Positions 42,233 to 51,602 of a DNA stretch of 51,602 nt are shown piece by piece. Below the pieces are notes generated by a model. That model did not search any database. It saw nothing but the letters and a program-made list of their open reading frames with translations, and had not been told where the DNA came from. The stretch covers positions 1-51,602 of the forward strand of contig CANOCV010000020.1 of NCBI GenBank assembly GCA_947564465.1, read 5' to 3'. The stretch comes from an uncultured Roseburia sp. Its GTDB lineage: Bacteria > Bacillota > Clostridia > Lachnospirales > Lachnospiraceae. The stretch's first letter is position 1; every line of letters starts with the position of its first letter. Made by a program: the position numbers and the translations under genes.

Positions 42233-43162
42233 ATGAATACAAGAATAACGGAGCTGCTTGGAATAGAGTATCCTGTCATTCAGGGCGGCATGGCATGGGT
42301 AGCAGAGCATCAGCTGGCAGCGGCAGTAAGTAATGCCGGAGGACTTGGTTTAATTGGCGCAGCGAGTGCACCGCCGGAAGTTGTAAGAGAAGAGATCCAA
42401 AAAGCGAAGGAGCTTACGGATAAGCCGTTTGGCGTAAATGTTATGCTGTTGAATCCCAACGCCGAGGAAGTGGCAAAGGTAGTCGTAGAAGAGGGCGTAA
42501 AGGTCGTAACTACCGGGGCCGGAAGCCCTGCAAAATTCATGCCGATGTGGAAAGAAGCCGGTGTGAAGGTGATTCCGGTTGTTGCAAGTGTCGCAATGGC
42601 GAAGATGATGCAGAAGGGCGGCGCGGATGCCGTAGTAGCTGAAGGAATGGAGTCGGGCGGACATATCGGTTCCGCTACTACGATGACGCTTGTGCCTCAG
42701 ATTGTGGATGCCGTTTCCATCCCGGTGATTGCAGCCGGGGGAATTGCAGACGGAAGAGGCTACGCAGCGGCGATGATGCTGGGCGCTTCTGCCGTTCAGA
42801 TGGGAACGCGTTTTGTCGTTGCGAAAGAATCCATTGTCCATGAGAATTACAAACAGAAGTTGATAAAGGCAAAGGATATTGATTCGGAGGTGACGGGAAT
42901 GAGTACCGGCCATCCGATTCGGGTACTCCGCAATAAGATGACAAGAGAATATTTGAAAATGGAGCAGGCGGGAGCCTCCTTCGAGGAGCTGGAGCTGCTG
43001 ACCCTGGGTTCTTTGAGAAAAGCCGTTATGGAAGGCGATGTCGTAAACGGAAGCGTTATGGCCGGACAGATTGCCGGACTTATCAGTAAAGAGGAAACTT
43101 GTGCAGAAATTATCCGTGATATAGTGGAGAACGGCGAGAAGCTGCTGCATGGCGTAAACTAG
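42233..43162 (+). CDS. fabK: Enoyl-[ACP] reductase II (FMN-dependent)
   Basis: This 309-residue enzyme has a TIM-barrel FMN fold: EYPVIQGGMAW at the start, SNAGGLGLIGA, PFGVNVMLLNP, AEGMESGGHIGS, PVIAAGGIADGRG and GASAVQMGTRFV. FabK performs the last reduction of each elongation cycle using NAD(P)H. It is unrelated to FabI and is known to be insensitive to triclosan. The ATG at 42233, after AAGAGG, gives the usual FabK N-terminus; an upstream ATG at 42209 lacks a good ribosome site. It lies between acpP and fabD. Confidence 0.95.
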   Translation: MNTRITELLGIEYPVIQGGMAWVAEHQLAAAVSNAGGLGLIGAASAPPEVVREEIQKAKELTDKPFGVNVMLLNPNAEEVAKVVVEEGVKVVTTGAGSPAKFMPMWKEAGVKVIPVVASVAMAKMMQKGGADAVVAEGMESGGHIGSATTMTLVPQIVDAVSIPVIAAGGIADGRGYAAAMMLGASAVQMGTRFVVAKESIVHENYKQKLIKAKDIDSEVTGMSTGHPIRVLRNKMTREYLKMEQAGASFEELELLTLGSLRKAVMEGDVVNGSVMAGQIAGLISKEETCAEIIRDIVENGEKLLHGVN

Positions 43163-43187
43163 CCAAGGTGCAGGACAGGAGGAAGAT

Positions 43188-44102
43188 ATGAGTAAGACAG
43201 TATTTATGTTCCCGGGGCAGGGAGCACAGTACATAGGAATGGGAAAAGACTTCTACGATAATATTGAGGTCTGTAAAAAGATTTTCGAAATAGCATCCGA
43301 AGTGACGGGATTAGACATTCCAAAGCTTTGTTTTGAGGAAAATGATCAGATAAATGTTACGGAATATACCCAGATCGCAATGCTGACGGTAGAGGCAGCG
43401 ATTTTTGAGGCATTGGAAGTAAGCGGAAAGAAACCACAGGCGACAGCCGGCTTGAGTCTTGGTGAGTATGGAGCGCTGATTGCTTCTAAGGTAATGGAAC
43501 CGCAGGAGGCATTTAAGGTGGTAAGACAGCGCGGGATCTTTATGCAGGAGGCGGTGCCGACAGGCGGAGCAATGTCGGCCGTTTTGGGATTGGATGTGTC
43601 TGTGATTGAAGAAATTTGTGAAAAAACTAAGGGAATTGTTTCTATTGCAAATTATAATTGTCCGGGACAGATTGTAATTACCGGAGAAGAGGCGGCTGTC
43701 GCGGCGGCCGGAGAAGCCTGTAAGAAAGCCGGCGCAAAGAGAGCTGTACCGCTTAAAGTAAGCGGTCCGTTTCATTCACAGATGCTCAAGGGAGCCGGAG
43801 AAAAGCTGGGAAGAGTCTTAGAGGATGCGAAAGTAAACGAATTTGCGATTCCGTATGTGTCAAATGTAACGGCAGATTATGTAGTAGAAGCAAAGGATGT
43901 TAAGCCGCTTTTGATACGTCAGGTGTCTTCCTCCGTCCGCTGGCAGCAGAGTATAGAGCGCCTTTTGGCAGACGGGTATGACGAATTTGTAGAAATAGGT
44001 CCGGGGCGTACGTTAAGCGGATTTATGCGAAAAATAAACAGAGATGTAAAAACGGTAAATATCGAAAAGCTGGAGGATTTTAAAAACTATGTTGGAGAAT
44101 AA
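43188..44102 (+). CDS. fabD: Malonyl-CoA:ACP transacylase
   Basis: This 304-residue enzyme transfers malonyl from CoA to ACP. The N-terminal FMFPGQGAQYIGMG motif, nucleophile S90 in GLSLGEYGAL and the catalytic histidine in SGPFHSQML are present. The usual motif is GHSLGE; here His is replaced by Leu. AGGAGGAAG precedes the ATG. The C-terminus overlaps fabG by 14 bp, a tight operon arrangement. Confidence 0.95.
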   Translation: MSKTVFMFPGQGAQYIGMGKDFYDNIEVCKKIFEIASEVTGLDIPKLCFEENDQINVTEYTQIAMLTVEAAIFEALEVSGKKPQATAGLSLGEYGALIASKVMEPQEAFKVVRQRGIFMQEAVPTGGAMSAVLGLDVSVIEEICEKTKGIVSIANYNCPGQIVITGEEAAVAAAGEACKKAGAKRAVPLKVSGPFHSQMLKGAGEKLGRVLEDAKVNEFAIPYVSNVTADYVVEAKDVKPLLIRQVSSSVRWQQSIERLLADGYDEFVEIGPGRTLSGFMRKINRDVKTVNIEKLEDFKNYVGE

Positions 44103-44829
44103 GGTCGCTCTGGTGACAGGCGCAAGCCGGGGGATCGGAAAAGAGATTGCGCTTTCCCTTGCGCGTGAGGGCGCATTTGTGATTGTAAACTATAACGGTT
44201 CCAAAGAACGGGCTGAGGAAGTCGTACGGGAAATTGAAGAGATGGGGCAAAAAGGGGTCAGCTACCAGTGTGACGTGGCTGACAATGGCGCATGTGAAGA
44301 AATGGTAAAGGATTTGATAAAAGAATACGGACATGTGGATATCCTTGTAAACAATGCCGGAATCACAAGGGATAATCTTGTTATGAAAATGTCAGAAGCG
44401 GAATTTGACGAAGTGCTTGCGACTAATTTAAAGGGAACATTTCACACAATCCGTCATCTTTCACGCTATTTTCTAAAACAGCGCGCCGGAAAGATTATCA
44501 ATATTTCGTCTGTATCAGGAATTATGGGTAATGCAGGGCAGGCAAATTACAGTGCTTCAAAGGCGGGAGTGATAGGTCTGACAAAGAGCGTTGCGCGTGA
44601 GCTCGCTTCAAGAGGCATCAATGTCAACGCTGTCGCTCCGGGAATGGTGGATACCGAGATGACAGAGGTACTTTCCGAGGCAGTGAAGGAGCAGATGCTT
44701 TGCAGTATTCCGTTAAAAAAGATGGGAAGCACAAAAAATATTGCGGATGCCGTGGTATTTCTGGCATCCGATAAATCAGATTATATTACAGGACAGGTGC
44801 TTGTCGTAGACGGTGGCATGACGATGTAA
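44089..44829 (+). CDS. fabG: 3-oxoacyl-[ACP] reductase
   Basis: This short-chain dehydrogenase of 246 residues has the NADPH motif [34 protein letters not shown] with the catalytic Ser, and Y-x3-K in [11 protein letters not shown]. The C-terminal DGGMTM end is typical of FabG. It reduces 3-oxoacyl-ACP. It starts inside the 3' end of fabD. A 101-bp gap before fabF contains a short palindrome with flanking 8-bp duplications. Confidence 0.96.
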   Translation: MLENKVALVTGASRGIGKEIALSLAREGAFVIVNYNGSKERAEEVVREIEEMGQKGVSYQCDVADNGACEEMVKDLIKEYGHVDILVNNAGITRDNLVMKMSEAEFDEVLATNLKGTFHTIRHLSRYFLKQRAGKIINISSVSGIMGNAGQANYSASKAGVIGLTKSVARELASRGINVNAVAPGMVDTEMTEVLSEAVKEQMLCSIPLKKMGSTKNIADAVVFLASDKSDYITGQVLVVDGGMTM

Positions 44830-44849
44830 TCTCAGGCGGCAGATTGTCC

Positions 44850-44876
44850 ATTACTGAGCACGGAGTGAGCAGTAAC
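44850..44876. mobile_element. 27-bp palindromic insert with 8-bp target duplication in the fab operon
   Basis: ATTACTG and CAGTAAC are inverted ends (one mismatch at the outermost base) around a 13-nt centre. The octamer GATTGTCC flanks the unit exactly (44842-44849 and 44877-44884). The end sequence GTTACTGCTCAC resembles, but is not identical to, the GTAAC-type ends seen elsewhere in the window. Confidence 0.65.
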
Positions 44877-44930
44877 GATTGTCCAAAATGACAGAGATCC
44901 GGAAAGATTTTGGAGGAAAGGGAATAGGTC

Positions 44931-46166
44931 ATGAGCAGAAGAGTTGTAGTTACAGGAATGGGAGCGGTTACTCCAATCGGAAACAGCGTAGAGGAATTTT
45001 GGAAAAGTGTTGCCGAGAAAAAGATCGGATTTGCAGAAATTACACATTTTGATTCCTCTGATTATAAATGCCATGTGGCGGCAGAGGTAAAAAATTTTGA
45101 TCCGAAGGAGTATATGGATTTTCGTTCGGCAAAGCGGATGGAGCTGTTCTGTCAGTACGCTGTGGCGGCGACCAAAGAGGCGTTAGCGGATGCGAAAATT
45201 GATATGGAAAAGGAAGATCCATACCTTGTGGGAACTTCCGTTAGTTCCGGAATCGGAAGTCTTCAGGCGATGGAGAGAGAACATTCAAGGCTTCTTGAGA
45301 AAGGACCGGGGAGAGTAGGACCGATGTTTGTGCCGATGATGATATCAAACATGGCGGCGGGTAACATTGCCATTCAGTTCGGCTTAAAGGGAAAAAGTAT
45401 CAACGTGGTGACAGCATGTGCGTCCGGAACAAACGCAATCGGAGAGGCGTTTCGTACAATTCAATATGGGGATGCGGATATTATGGTTGCAGGCGGAACG
45501 GAAGGGTGTATTACGCCTGTCGGAGTCGCCGGCTTTACGGCGCTTACGGCGCTTTCCACTGAGACGGATCCGACAAAGGCATCTCTGCCGTTTGACAAAA
45601 ACCGCAGCGGTTTTGTGATGGGCGAGGGCGCCGGGGTTGTTATTTTGGAGGAGTTGGAGCACGCGAAAAAGAGAGGCGCAAAAATCTATGCTGAGGTAGT
45701 AGGATACGGATGTACTTCCGATGCATATCATATTACATCTCCGGCGGAGGACGGATCGGGTGCGGCAAAGGCGATGACAAACGCGATAGAGGACGCGGGT
45801 GTAGCACCGGAGCAGATTGATTACATCAATGCGCATGGAACGGCGACGCACCACAATGATTTGTTTGAGACGAGAGCGATTAAGCTGGCATTTGGGGAAC
45901 ATGCGAAAGAAATAAAGATCAACTCCACAAAGTCAATGATCGGACATTTGCTCGGCGCTGCAGGCGCTGTTGAATTTATCACCTGTGTCAAGGAGATTGA
46001 GGAAAAATATCTTCATGCGACGGTTGGATATACTACAAAAGACGAGGAGCTTGATTTGGACTACTGTAAAGATGCAGTAAATATGGATGTGCGTTATGCG
46101 CTCAGTAATTCACTTGGATTTGGCGGTCATAATGCAAGTATCTTAGTCAAAAAGTATGAAGATTAG
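44931..46166 (+). CDS. fabF: 3-oxoacyl-[ACP] synthase II
   Basis: This 411-residue condensing enzyme has the thiolase fold. The active-site C163 lies in [13 protein letters not shown]; the two histidines are in [12 protein letters not shown] and [10 protein letters not shown]. The C-terminus [12 protein letters not shown] is characteristic. It elongates acyl-ACP with malonyl-ACP. The TTTTGGAGGAAAGG site before the ATG lies after the intergenic palindrome. Confidence 0.97.
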   Translation: MSRRVVVTGMGAVTPIGNSVEEFWKSVAEKKIGFAEITHFDSSDYKCHVAAEVKNFDPKEYMDFRSAKRMELFCQYAVAATKEALADAKIDMEKEDPYLVGTSVSSGIGSLQAMEREHSRLLEKGPGRVGPMFVPMMISNMAAGNIAIQFGLKGKSINVVTACASGTNAIGEAFRTIQYGDADIMVAGGTEGCITPVGVAGFTALTALSTETDPTKASLPFDKNRSGFVMGEGAGVVILEELEHAKKRGAKIYAEVVGYGCTSDAYHITSPAEDGSGAAKAMTNAIEDAGVAPEQIDYINAHGTATHHNDLFETRAIKLAFGEHAKEIKINSTKSMIGHLLGAAGAVEFITCVKEIEEKYLHATVGYTTKDEELDLDYCKDAVNMDVRYALSNSLGFGGHNASILVKKYED

Positions 46167-46177
46167 AGGTGAAAATC

Positions 46178-46615
46178 ATGTCCTTATTATCCGCAAAGGA
46201 AATCATGGAAATTATTCCGCACAGGCAGCCTTTTATGCTTTTGGATACCATTGAGGAAATGGAGCCGGGTGTGCGCGCTGTCGGAAAGAAGTGCGTCAGT
46301 TATAATGAGCTTTATTTTGCAGGTCATTTTCCGGGAGAACCGGTTATGCCGGGCGTACTTATTATTGAAGCGCTTGCTCAAACCGGGGCGGTGGCGATTT
46401 TATCGCTGCCGGAGAATCGGGGAAAGACGGCATACTTTGCCGGGATTAATTCTGCTAAATTTAAGCAGAAGGTAGCGCCGGGCGATGTGCTGACATTAGA
46501 AACCGAAATTGTCAAAATGAAAGGACCAATCGGGATCGGAAAGGCAAAGGCAACCGTGGACGGCAAGATTGCAGCGACAGCGGAGCTTGTATTTGCGATT
46601 GGAAAAGGTGAGTAA
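46178..46615 (+). CDS. fabZ: 3-hydroxyacyl-[ACP] dehydratase
   Basis: This hot-dog-fold enzyme of 145 residues has catalytic H50 in [13 protein letters not shown] and E64 in [17 protein letters not shown] near the N-terminus is a FabZ signature. The ATG at 46178 follows AGAGGTG by 6 bp and is preferred over a GTG nine bases upstream. Only one base separates its stop from the start of accDA. Confidence 0.96.
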   Translation: MSLLSAKEIMEIIPHRQPFMLLDTIEEMEPGVRAVGKKCVSYNELYFAGHFPGEPVMPGVLIIEALAQTGAVAILSLPENRGKTAYFAGINSAKFKQKVAPGDVLTLETEIVKMKGPIGIGKAKATVDGKIAATAELVFAIGKGE

Positions 46616-46616
46616 A

Positions 46617-48320
46617 ATGGGATTGAAAATCATCGATAAGATAAGGGATGGAAAAAAGGAAGAGGCTGCTGTGGAGGAAGTCAGGCAGATTGTCTGTAAA
46701 TCCTGTGGAAAAACTTTGGATCGGGCCGAAGTAGTCCGCAATAAATATGTATGCTATGAGTGTAATTATTATTTTCGCGTAAAGACCAAAAACAGGATTA
46801 AGATGGTGGTTGACCCGCAGAGTTTTACGCCGTGGCTTGATGATTTGGAGAGTAAGAATCCGCTGGACTTTCCGGATTATGATGAGAAACTGGCAGCAGT
46901 GAGGGAAAAGACCGGTTTGCATGAGGGCGTTACGGTCGGAAAAGGAAAGATTTACGGTGAGGATGCCGTTATCGGTGTCTGCGATGCGAGATTTTTAATG
47001 GGCAGTATGGGCCATGTGGTCGGTGAAAAAATAGCAGCGGCCGTGGAGCGCGCAACAGAAGAGAAACTGCCGGTAATTTTATTTTGTTGTTCCGGCGGCG
47101 CAAGAATGCAGGAAGGAATAATCTCTTTGATGCAGATGGCGAAGACTTCCGCAGCTCTGAAGCGTCATTCGGATGCAGGGCTTTTATATGTTTCGGTATT
47201 GACAGATCCGACAACAGGCGGTGTGACGGCAAGCTTTGCGATGCTGGGCGATATTATTTTGGCGGAGCCAAGAGCTTTGATCGGATTTGCGGGTCCAAGA
47301 GTTATTGAGCAGACAATCGGACAAAAGCTTCCGGAAGGATTTCAGCGTGCGGAGTTTCAGCTGGAGCACGGATTTGTGGATGCAATTGTAGAGCGCGCGG
47401 ATTTAAAGAAGACATTGTTTGAGATCTTAAAGCTTCACCGCCTTTCGGCAATGGAGGGTTATGCAAACTTTGAACCGGCGACAGAAACGGACGGCAGGCC
47501 GACGGAGCTGATGCGTGAGCGCGCGGCAAAAAGCGCAGCGCTGGAGGCTTGGGATAAAGTAAAGCTGGCAAGATCCGTTGACCGCCTTTCAGCCGAGGAT
47601 TACGTCGGAGAGATTTTTGAGAAATTTATGGAGCTGCACGGGGACAGACAGTTTAGGGATGATCCTGCCATTGTGGGTGGAATTGCGTATCTGGACGGAC
47701 AGCCGGTTACGGTAATCGGCGTGCAGAAGGGGAAAGACATGAAGGATTGTATGCGTCATAATTATGGAATGCCGTCCCCGGAAGGATACAGAAAGGCGCT
47801 CCGTTTAATGAAGCAGGCAGAAAAGTTCCATCGTCCGGTTATTACATTTGTCAATACCTCCGGTGCATTTTGTGGAATGGAAGCAGAGGAGCGCGGTCAG
47901 GGAGAAGCGATTGCCCGCAATCTGTATGAGATGTCGGCATTGAAAACTCCGATACTTACATTGATGATCGGAGAAGGCGGCAGCGGCGGTGCGCTTGCGC
48001 TTGCAGTCGGAAATGAAGTTTGGATGATGGAAAATGCGACATATTCGGTGCTTTCGCCGGAAGGCTTTGCTTCTATTTTATGGAAAGACGGAAAACGTGC
48101 GAAGGAGGCATCCGGGATCATGAAAATAACGGCACAGGATTTGCAGGAGCTGGGTGTGGTAGAGCGCATTATTCCGGAGTACGGAAAGGCGGATGACAAG
48201 GCGTTGTCCTCAATTGCAAATTATATGAGAAAATATATGCGCGAATTTTTGGAGCGTGAAAATAAGAAGAGCGGAGATGAGCTGGCACAGGAGAGATACA
48301 TGAGATTCCGCAGTTTTTAA
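46617..48320 (+). CDS. accDA: Acetyl-CoA carboxylase carboxyltransferase, beta and alpha subunits fused
   Basis: A single 567-residue polypeptide contains both halves of carboxyltransferase. Residues 1-265 are AccD, with the zinc ribbon C27-x2-C30 and C46-x2-C49 and the [18 protein letters not shown] and [17 protein letters not shown] blocks. A linker (about 265-310) leads to AccA (about 310-567), with the [46 protein letters not shown] and [14 protein letters not shown] motifs. In most bacteria these are two proteins forming an alpha2-beta2 complex. No biotin carrier (accB) or biotin carboxylase (accC) gene is in this operon, so those must lie elsewhere. A ribosome site AAAGGTGAG overlaps the fabZ end. 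Confidence 0.93.
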   Translation: MGLKIIDKIRDGKKEEAAVEEVRQIVCKSCGKTLDRAEVVRNKYVCYECNYYFRVKTKNRIKMVVDPQSFTPWLDDLESKNPLDFPDYDEKLAAVREKTGLHEGVTVGKGKIYGEDAVIGVCDARFLMGSMGHVVGEKIAAAVERATEEKLPVILFCCSGGARMQEGIISLMQMAKTSAALKRHSDAGLLYVSVLTDPTTGGVTASFAMLGDIILAEPRALIGFAGPRVIEQTIGQKLPEGFQRAEFQLEHGFVDAIVERADLKKTLFEILKLHRLSAMEGYANFEPATETDGRPTELMRERAAKSAALEAWDKVKLARSVDRLSAEDYVGEIFEKFMELHGDRQFRDDPAIVGGIAYLDGQPVTVIGVQKGKDMKDCMRHNYGMPSPEGYRKALRLMKQAEKFHRPVITFVNTSGAFCGMEAEERGQGEAIARNLYEMSALKTPILTLMIGEGGSGGALALAVGNEVWMMENATYSVLSPEGFASILWKDGKRAKEASGIMKITAQDLQELGVVERIIPEYGKADDKALSSIANYMRKYMREFLERENKKSGDELAQERYMRFRSF

Positions 48321-48332
48321 AAGGAGTATATG

Positions 48333-49295
48333 ATGACAGGCAGAATATGTGGAACCGGAAGTGCACTTCCTCATTTTCGGGTAACAAATGATGATTTAAG
48401 TAAGATTATGGATACCTCGGATGAGTGGATTAAAAGCAGAACCGGAATTGAAACAAGATATCTTGCAACAGAAGAAACGACAACTAGCCTTGCTGTGGAA
48501 GCGGCAAGGCAGGCGCTTGAAAATGCCGGGGTGGAAGCGGCAGAGCTTGATACCATCATTGCGGCAACCGTTACGCCTGACAAATTATTCCCGACGCTTT
48601 CCTGTGAGATACAAAACGCTCTTGGGGCGGTAAATGCCACGGCGTTTGATATCAGTGCAGGATGCTCCGGATTTTTGTTTGCGCTAAATACAGTGCAGGC
48701 ATACATAGAGAGCGGATGCTGTAAGAAAGCGTTGATTCTTGGTGCAGAGGTGCTTTCAAAAATTATGGACTGGGAGGACCGTTCTACCTGTGTACTATTT
48801 GGTGACGGCGCCGGCGCAGCGGTGATTTGCGCTGACGAAACGGGGATTCTAAAATGTGTACAGAGATCTGACGGTACGAAGGGCATGGCGCTGCACTGTT
48901 ATAACCGTCCGGTCAATAATCCGTATAAGAAAAATCCGGTGGATTTGGATTATACCCATATGAACGGCCAGGAGGTCTATAAGTTTGCGGTGCGTACCGT
49001 GCCAAAGACAATCAGTGAAATCCTGGGGTCCGTTGGCGTGACGCCGGATGAGATCTCCCTTTTTATATTGCATCAGGCAAATATAAGAATCATTGAGTCC
49101 GTGGCTAAGCGCTTAAATCAGCCGATGGAAAAATTCCCTTTGAATCTGACCGAGTGCGGAAATATTTCGGCCGCGAGTGTGCCGACATTGCTTGATAAGG
49201 TGAATCGCCGCGGTTTGATAAAAAAAGGTGATAAGATTGTGTTGGCAGGATTTGGCGCAGGGCTTACCTGGGGTGCGGCCGTATTGACCTGGTAG
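48333..49295 (+). CDS. fabH: 3-oxoacyl-[ACP] synthase III
   Basis: This 320-residue enzyme starts chain synthesis by condensing an acyl-CoA primer with malonyl-ACP. The catalytic C111 is in ISAGCSGFLFAL, His in LHQANIRI and Asn in ECGNISAAS, where most FabH have GNTSAAS. Two adjacent ATGs are present; the second (48333) is spaced 6 bp after AAGGAG. In many Firmicutes fabH is near the front of the operon; here it is second to last. Confidence 0.95.
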   Translation: MTGRICGTGSALPHFRVTNDDLSKIMDTSDEWIKSRTGIETRYLATEETTTSLAVEAARQALENAGVEAAELDTIIAATVTPDKLFPTLSCEIQNALGAVNATAFDISAGCSGFLFALNTVQAYIESGCCKKALILGAEVLSKIMDWEDRSTCVLFGDGAGAAVICADETGILKCVQRSDGTKGMALHCYNRPVNNPYKKNPVDLDYTHMNGQEVYKFAVRTVPKTISEILGSVGVTPDEISLFILHQANIRIIESVAKRLNQPMEKFPLNLTECGNISAASVPTLLDKVNRRGLIKKGDKIVLAGFGAGLTWGAAVLTW

Positions 49296-49307
49296 AGGAG
49301 TGATGTA

Positions 49308-49787
49308 ATGGATGCAGAAAAAATCCTGAATACAGATAAGACATTAAACGATATATTGGTTAATTTATTTAATGATCTTATGGAAATAGAGAATAAATGC
49401 CTGATAACCGGAGAATTCTGCAATATATCCAACAACGATATGCACGTGATTGAGGCTGTAGGCATAGAAGAACCAAGAAGTATGTCAGAGGTTGCCAAGA
49501 GACTGAACATTACTACGGGAACCTTGACAAAAAGTGTAAATGCACTTGTGCGGAAAAAGTATGTACAAAGAGAGCGCAGCGAGGAAGATAAGAGGGTAGT
49601 GCGTCTGTCGCTGACAGATGCCGGGGTTCGCGCTTATGAGCATCATGCGCGTTTTCATAAAAACATGATTGAGGACATAAAACAGCAGCTAAATGAGGGC
49701 GAAACAAGAATTTTAATTGCCACTTTGGGCAAGCTGGTTGCTTATTTTCAGGAAAAATACAAAGAGTATCTGGAAGGCAGGCGTTAG
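49308..49787 (+). CDS. fabT: MarR-family regulator of fatty-acid synthesis
   Basis: This 159-residue winged-helix protein has a dimerisation N-terminus, the recognition region MSEVAKRLNITTGTLTKSVNAL and the basic wing RERSEEDKRVVRLSLT. It ends the fab operon 12 bp after fabH. The location and the TTTGATAAGCAAA-type site over the operon promoter match FabT, which represses fab genes when bound to long-chain acyl-ACP. Placement at the operon's 3' end would make the control autoregulatory. Confidence 0.88.
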   Translation: MDAEKILNTDKTLNDILVNLFNDLMEIENKCLITGEFCNISNNDMHVIEAVGIEEPRSMSEVAKRLNITTGTLTKSVNALVRKKYVQRERSEEDKRVVRLSLTDAGVRAYEHHARFHKNMIEDIKQQLNEGETRILIATLGKLVAYFQEKYKEYLEGRR

Positions 49788-49850
49788 GCGTTCATCTGTT
49801 ATTGTTTCTTGTAGCACAAAATAAGTGGGAAAACTGAATTTTATAAGTAT

Positions 49851-49934
49851 AAAACTTGCAAAAATGTATAAAAAACGACTTTGATTATTATGAAAATATT
49901 CTAAATTTGAAAAAAATATTGTAAAAACTTGCAA
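49851..49934 (+). promoter_or_regulatory. Repeated AAAACTTGCAA motif upstream of gdhA
   Basis: The 11-mer AAAACTTGCAA occurs at 49851-49861 and 49924-49934, 73 bp apart, in AT-rich DNA that probably holds the gdhA promoter. A binding site for a regulator is possible. I found no clear -35/-10 pair in 49788-49964, and no gene. Confidence 0.35.
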
Positions 49935-49964
49935 GACATTATACAATATAAATGTTGATGTATA

Positions 49965-50110
49965 GTAACAGTTAAGCCTTACGTCTTCACCGTTACGGAA
50001 TACGCCCATTTAAAGTTTGTCAACGCCAAAGGGGCGGATTCCCTCTTGGCAAAATATATGCGTTCTTGCGGACTTTGCAGCCCGTGCAAAGTCCTGGGCT
50101 GAACTGTTAC
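49965..50110. mobile_element. 146-bp IS66-type MITE with 8-bp target duplication, upstream of gdhA
   Basis: GTAACAGTT (49965-49973) and AACTGTTAC (50102-50110) are perfect 9-bp terminal inverted repeats; extended to 14 bp they match at 13 positions. The octamer GATGTATA flanks the unit exactly (49957-49964 and 50111-50118). Inside are a GGACTTTGCA / TGCAAAGTCC hairpin (50070-50094) and a GCCAA / TTGGC hairpin (50025-50050), with no coding frame. The GTAA ends and 8-bp duplication fit IS66-family mobilisation in trans. It separates gdhA from its presumed promoter region and would be transcribed in the leader. Confidence 0.82.
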
Positions 50111-50140
50111 GATGTATATTTTATAAAAGGAGATAGATGA

Positions 50141-51478
<1,338 letters not shown>

Positions 51479-51507
51479 TAGCTTTTCGTGAATAAATTAT
51501 GAAAAAG

Positions 51508-51539
51508 ATCCCGTGAACGAGATGTTCGCGGGATTTTTA
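51508..51539 (+). terminator. Terminator after gdhA
   Basis: ATCCCGTGAAC and GTTCGCGGGAT form an 11-bp stem with one wobble pair, followed by TTTTT. Confidence 0.88.
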
Positions 51540-51602
51540 AATTTACGATTCGGGTGTCAAAAGGTTGTAAAAAAGTTTTTATTGGCAGTTTGCCCAAATA
51601 CA

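Noticed and set aside
42350..43234. Minus-strand open frame across fabK
   Set aside because: fabK on the plus strand has clear FMN-barrel motifs and operon context; the reverse frame has no ribosome site or recognisable domain.

Overview
The window looks like a chromosomal segment of an anaerobic, low-GC, spore-forming Firmicute of the class Clostridia, most likely a gut Lachnospiraceae. The grounds are spmA/spmB, an anaerobe-type hybrid cluster protein with its ferredoxin, a FabK-type fatty-acid operon with FabT, a hexameric GdhA, strong TTGACA/TATAAT promoters, and several very large sortase-linked surface proteins. The species was not determined.

Layout. 1-6046 is a defence/efflux and debris zone: a MATE efflux pseudogene cut at its 5' end by a dispersed repeat, then a response regulator, ABC ATPase, permease and sensor kinase set of the peptide-antibiotic detoxification type, a 2H phosphoesterase, and an internally deleted response-regulator remnant. 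6047-8976 (minus strand) is a nitrosative/oxidative-stress set: 4Fe-4S protein, cupin and Hcp. 9155-18549 holds a large sorted surface protein (minus) divergent from a class B sortase, then spmA-spmB, a cysK-like gene, an initiator tRNA and a second class B sortase. 18674-23071 holds a lipoprotein, a sirtuin, a DUF951 protein, a type II restriction-modification pair and tRNA-Pro. 23569-28915 holds a secreted SGNH-like/FN3 protein, a histidine phosphatase, a chemoreceptor and thiE-thiD. 29016-41782 is a second surface block: a 2521-residue protein of about 26 tandem modules, a third class B sortase with an N-terminal cytosolic extension, an LRR protein with a TPKTGD sorting signal, and an FN3 protein. 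41961-49787 is the fatty-acid synthesis operon acpP-fabK-fabD-fabG-fabF-fabZ-accDA (fused)-fabH-fabT, with a strong promoter overlapping a candidate FabT operator. 50144-51478 is gdhA.

The most interesting unexplained structure is non-coding. Four short palindromic elements (27, 29, 31 and 146 bp) sit in intergenic DNA, and each is flanked by a perfect 8-bp direct repeat. Three of them begin GTAAC and end GTTAC. GTAA termini and 8-bp target duplications are the published signature of IS66-family transposition, so these look like IS66-type MITEs, three of them reduced to little more than two abutting ends. A separate structured repeat occurs twice (107-278 and 25724-25853); the first copy truncates the MATE gene and itself carries a nested 42-bp palindrome.

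All functional calls come from reading motifs by eye; no database search was run.
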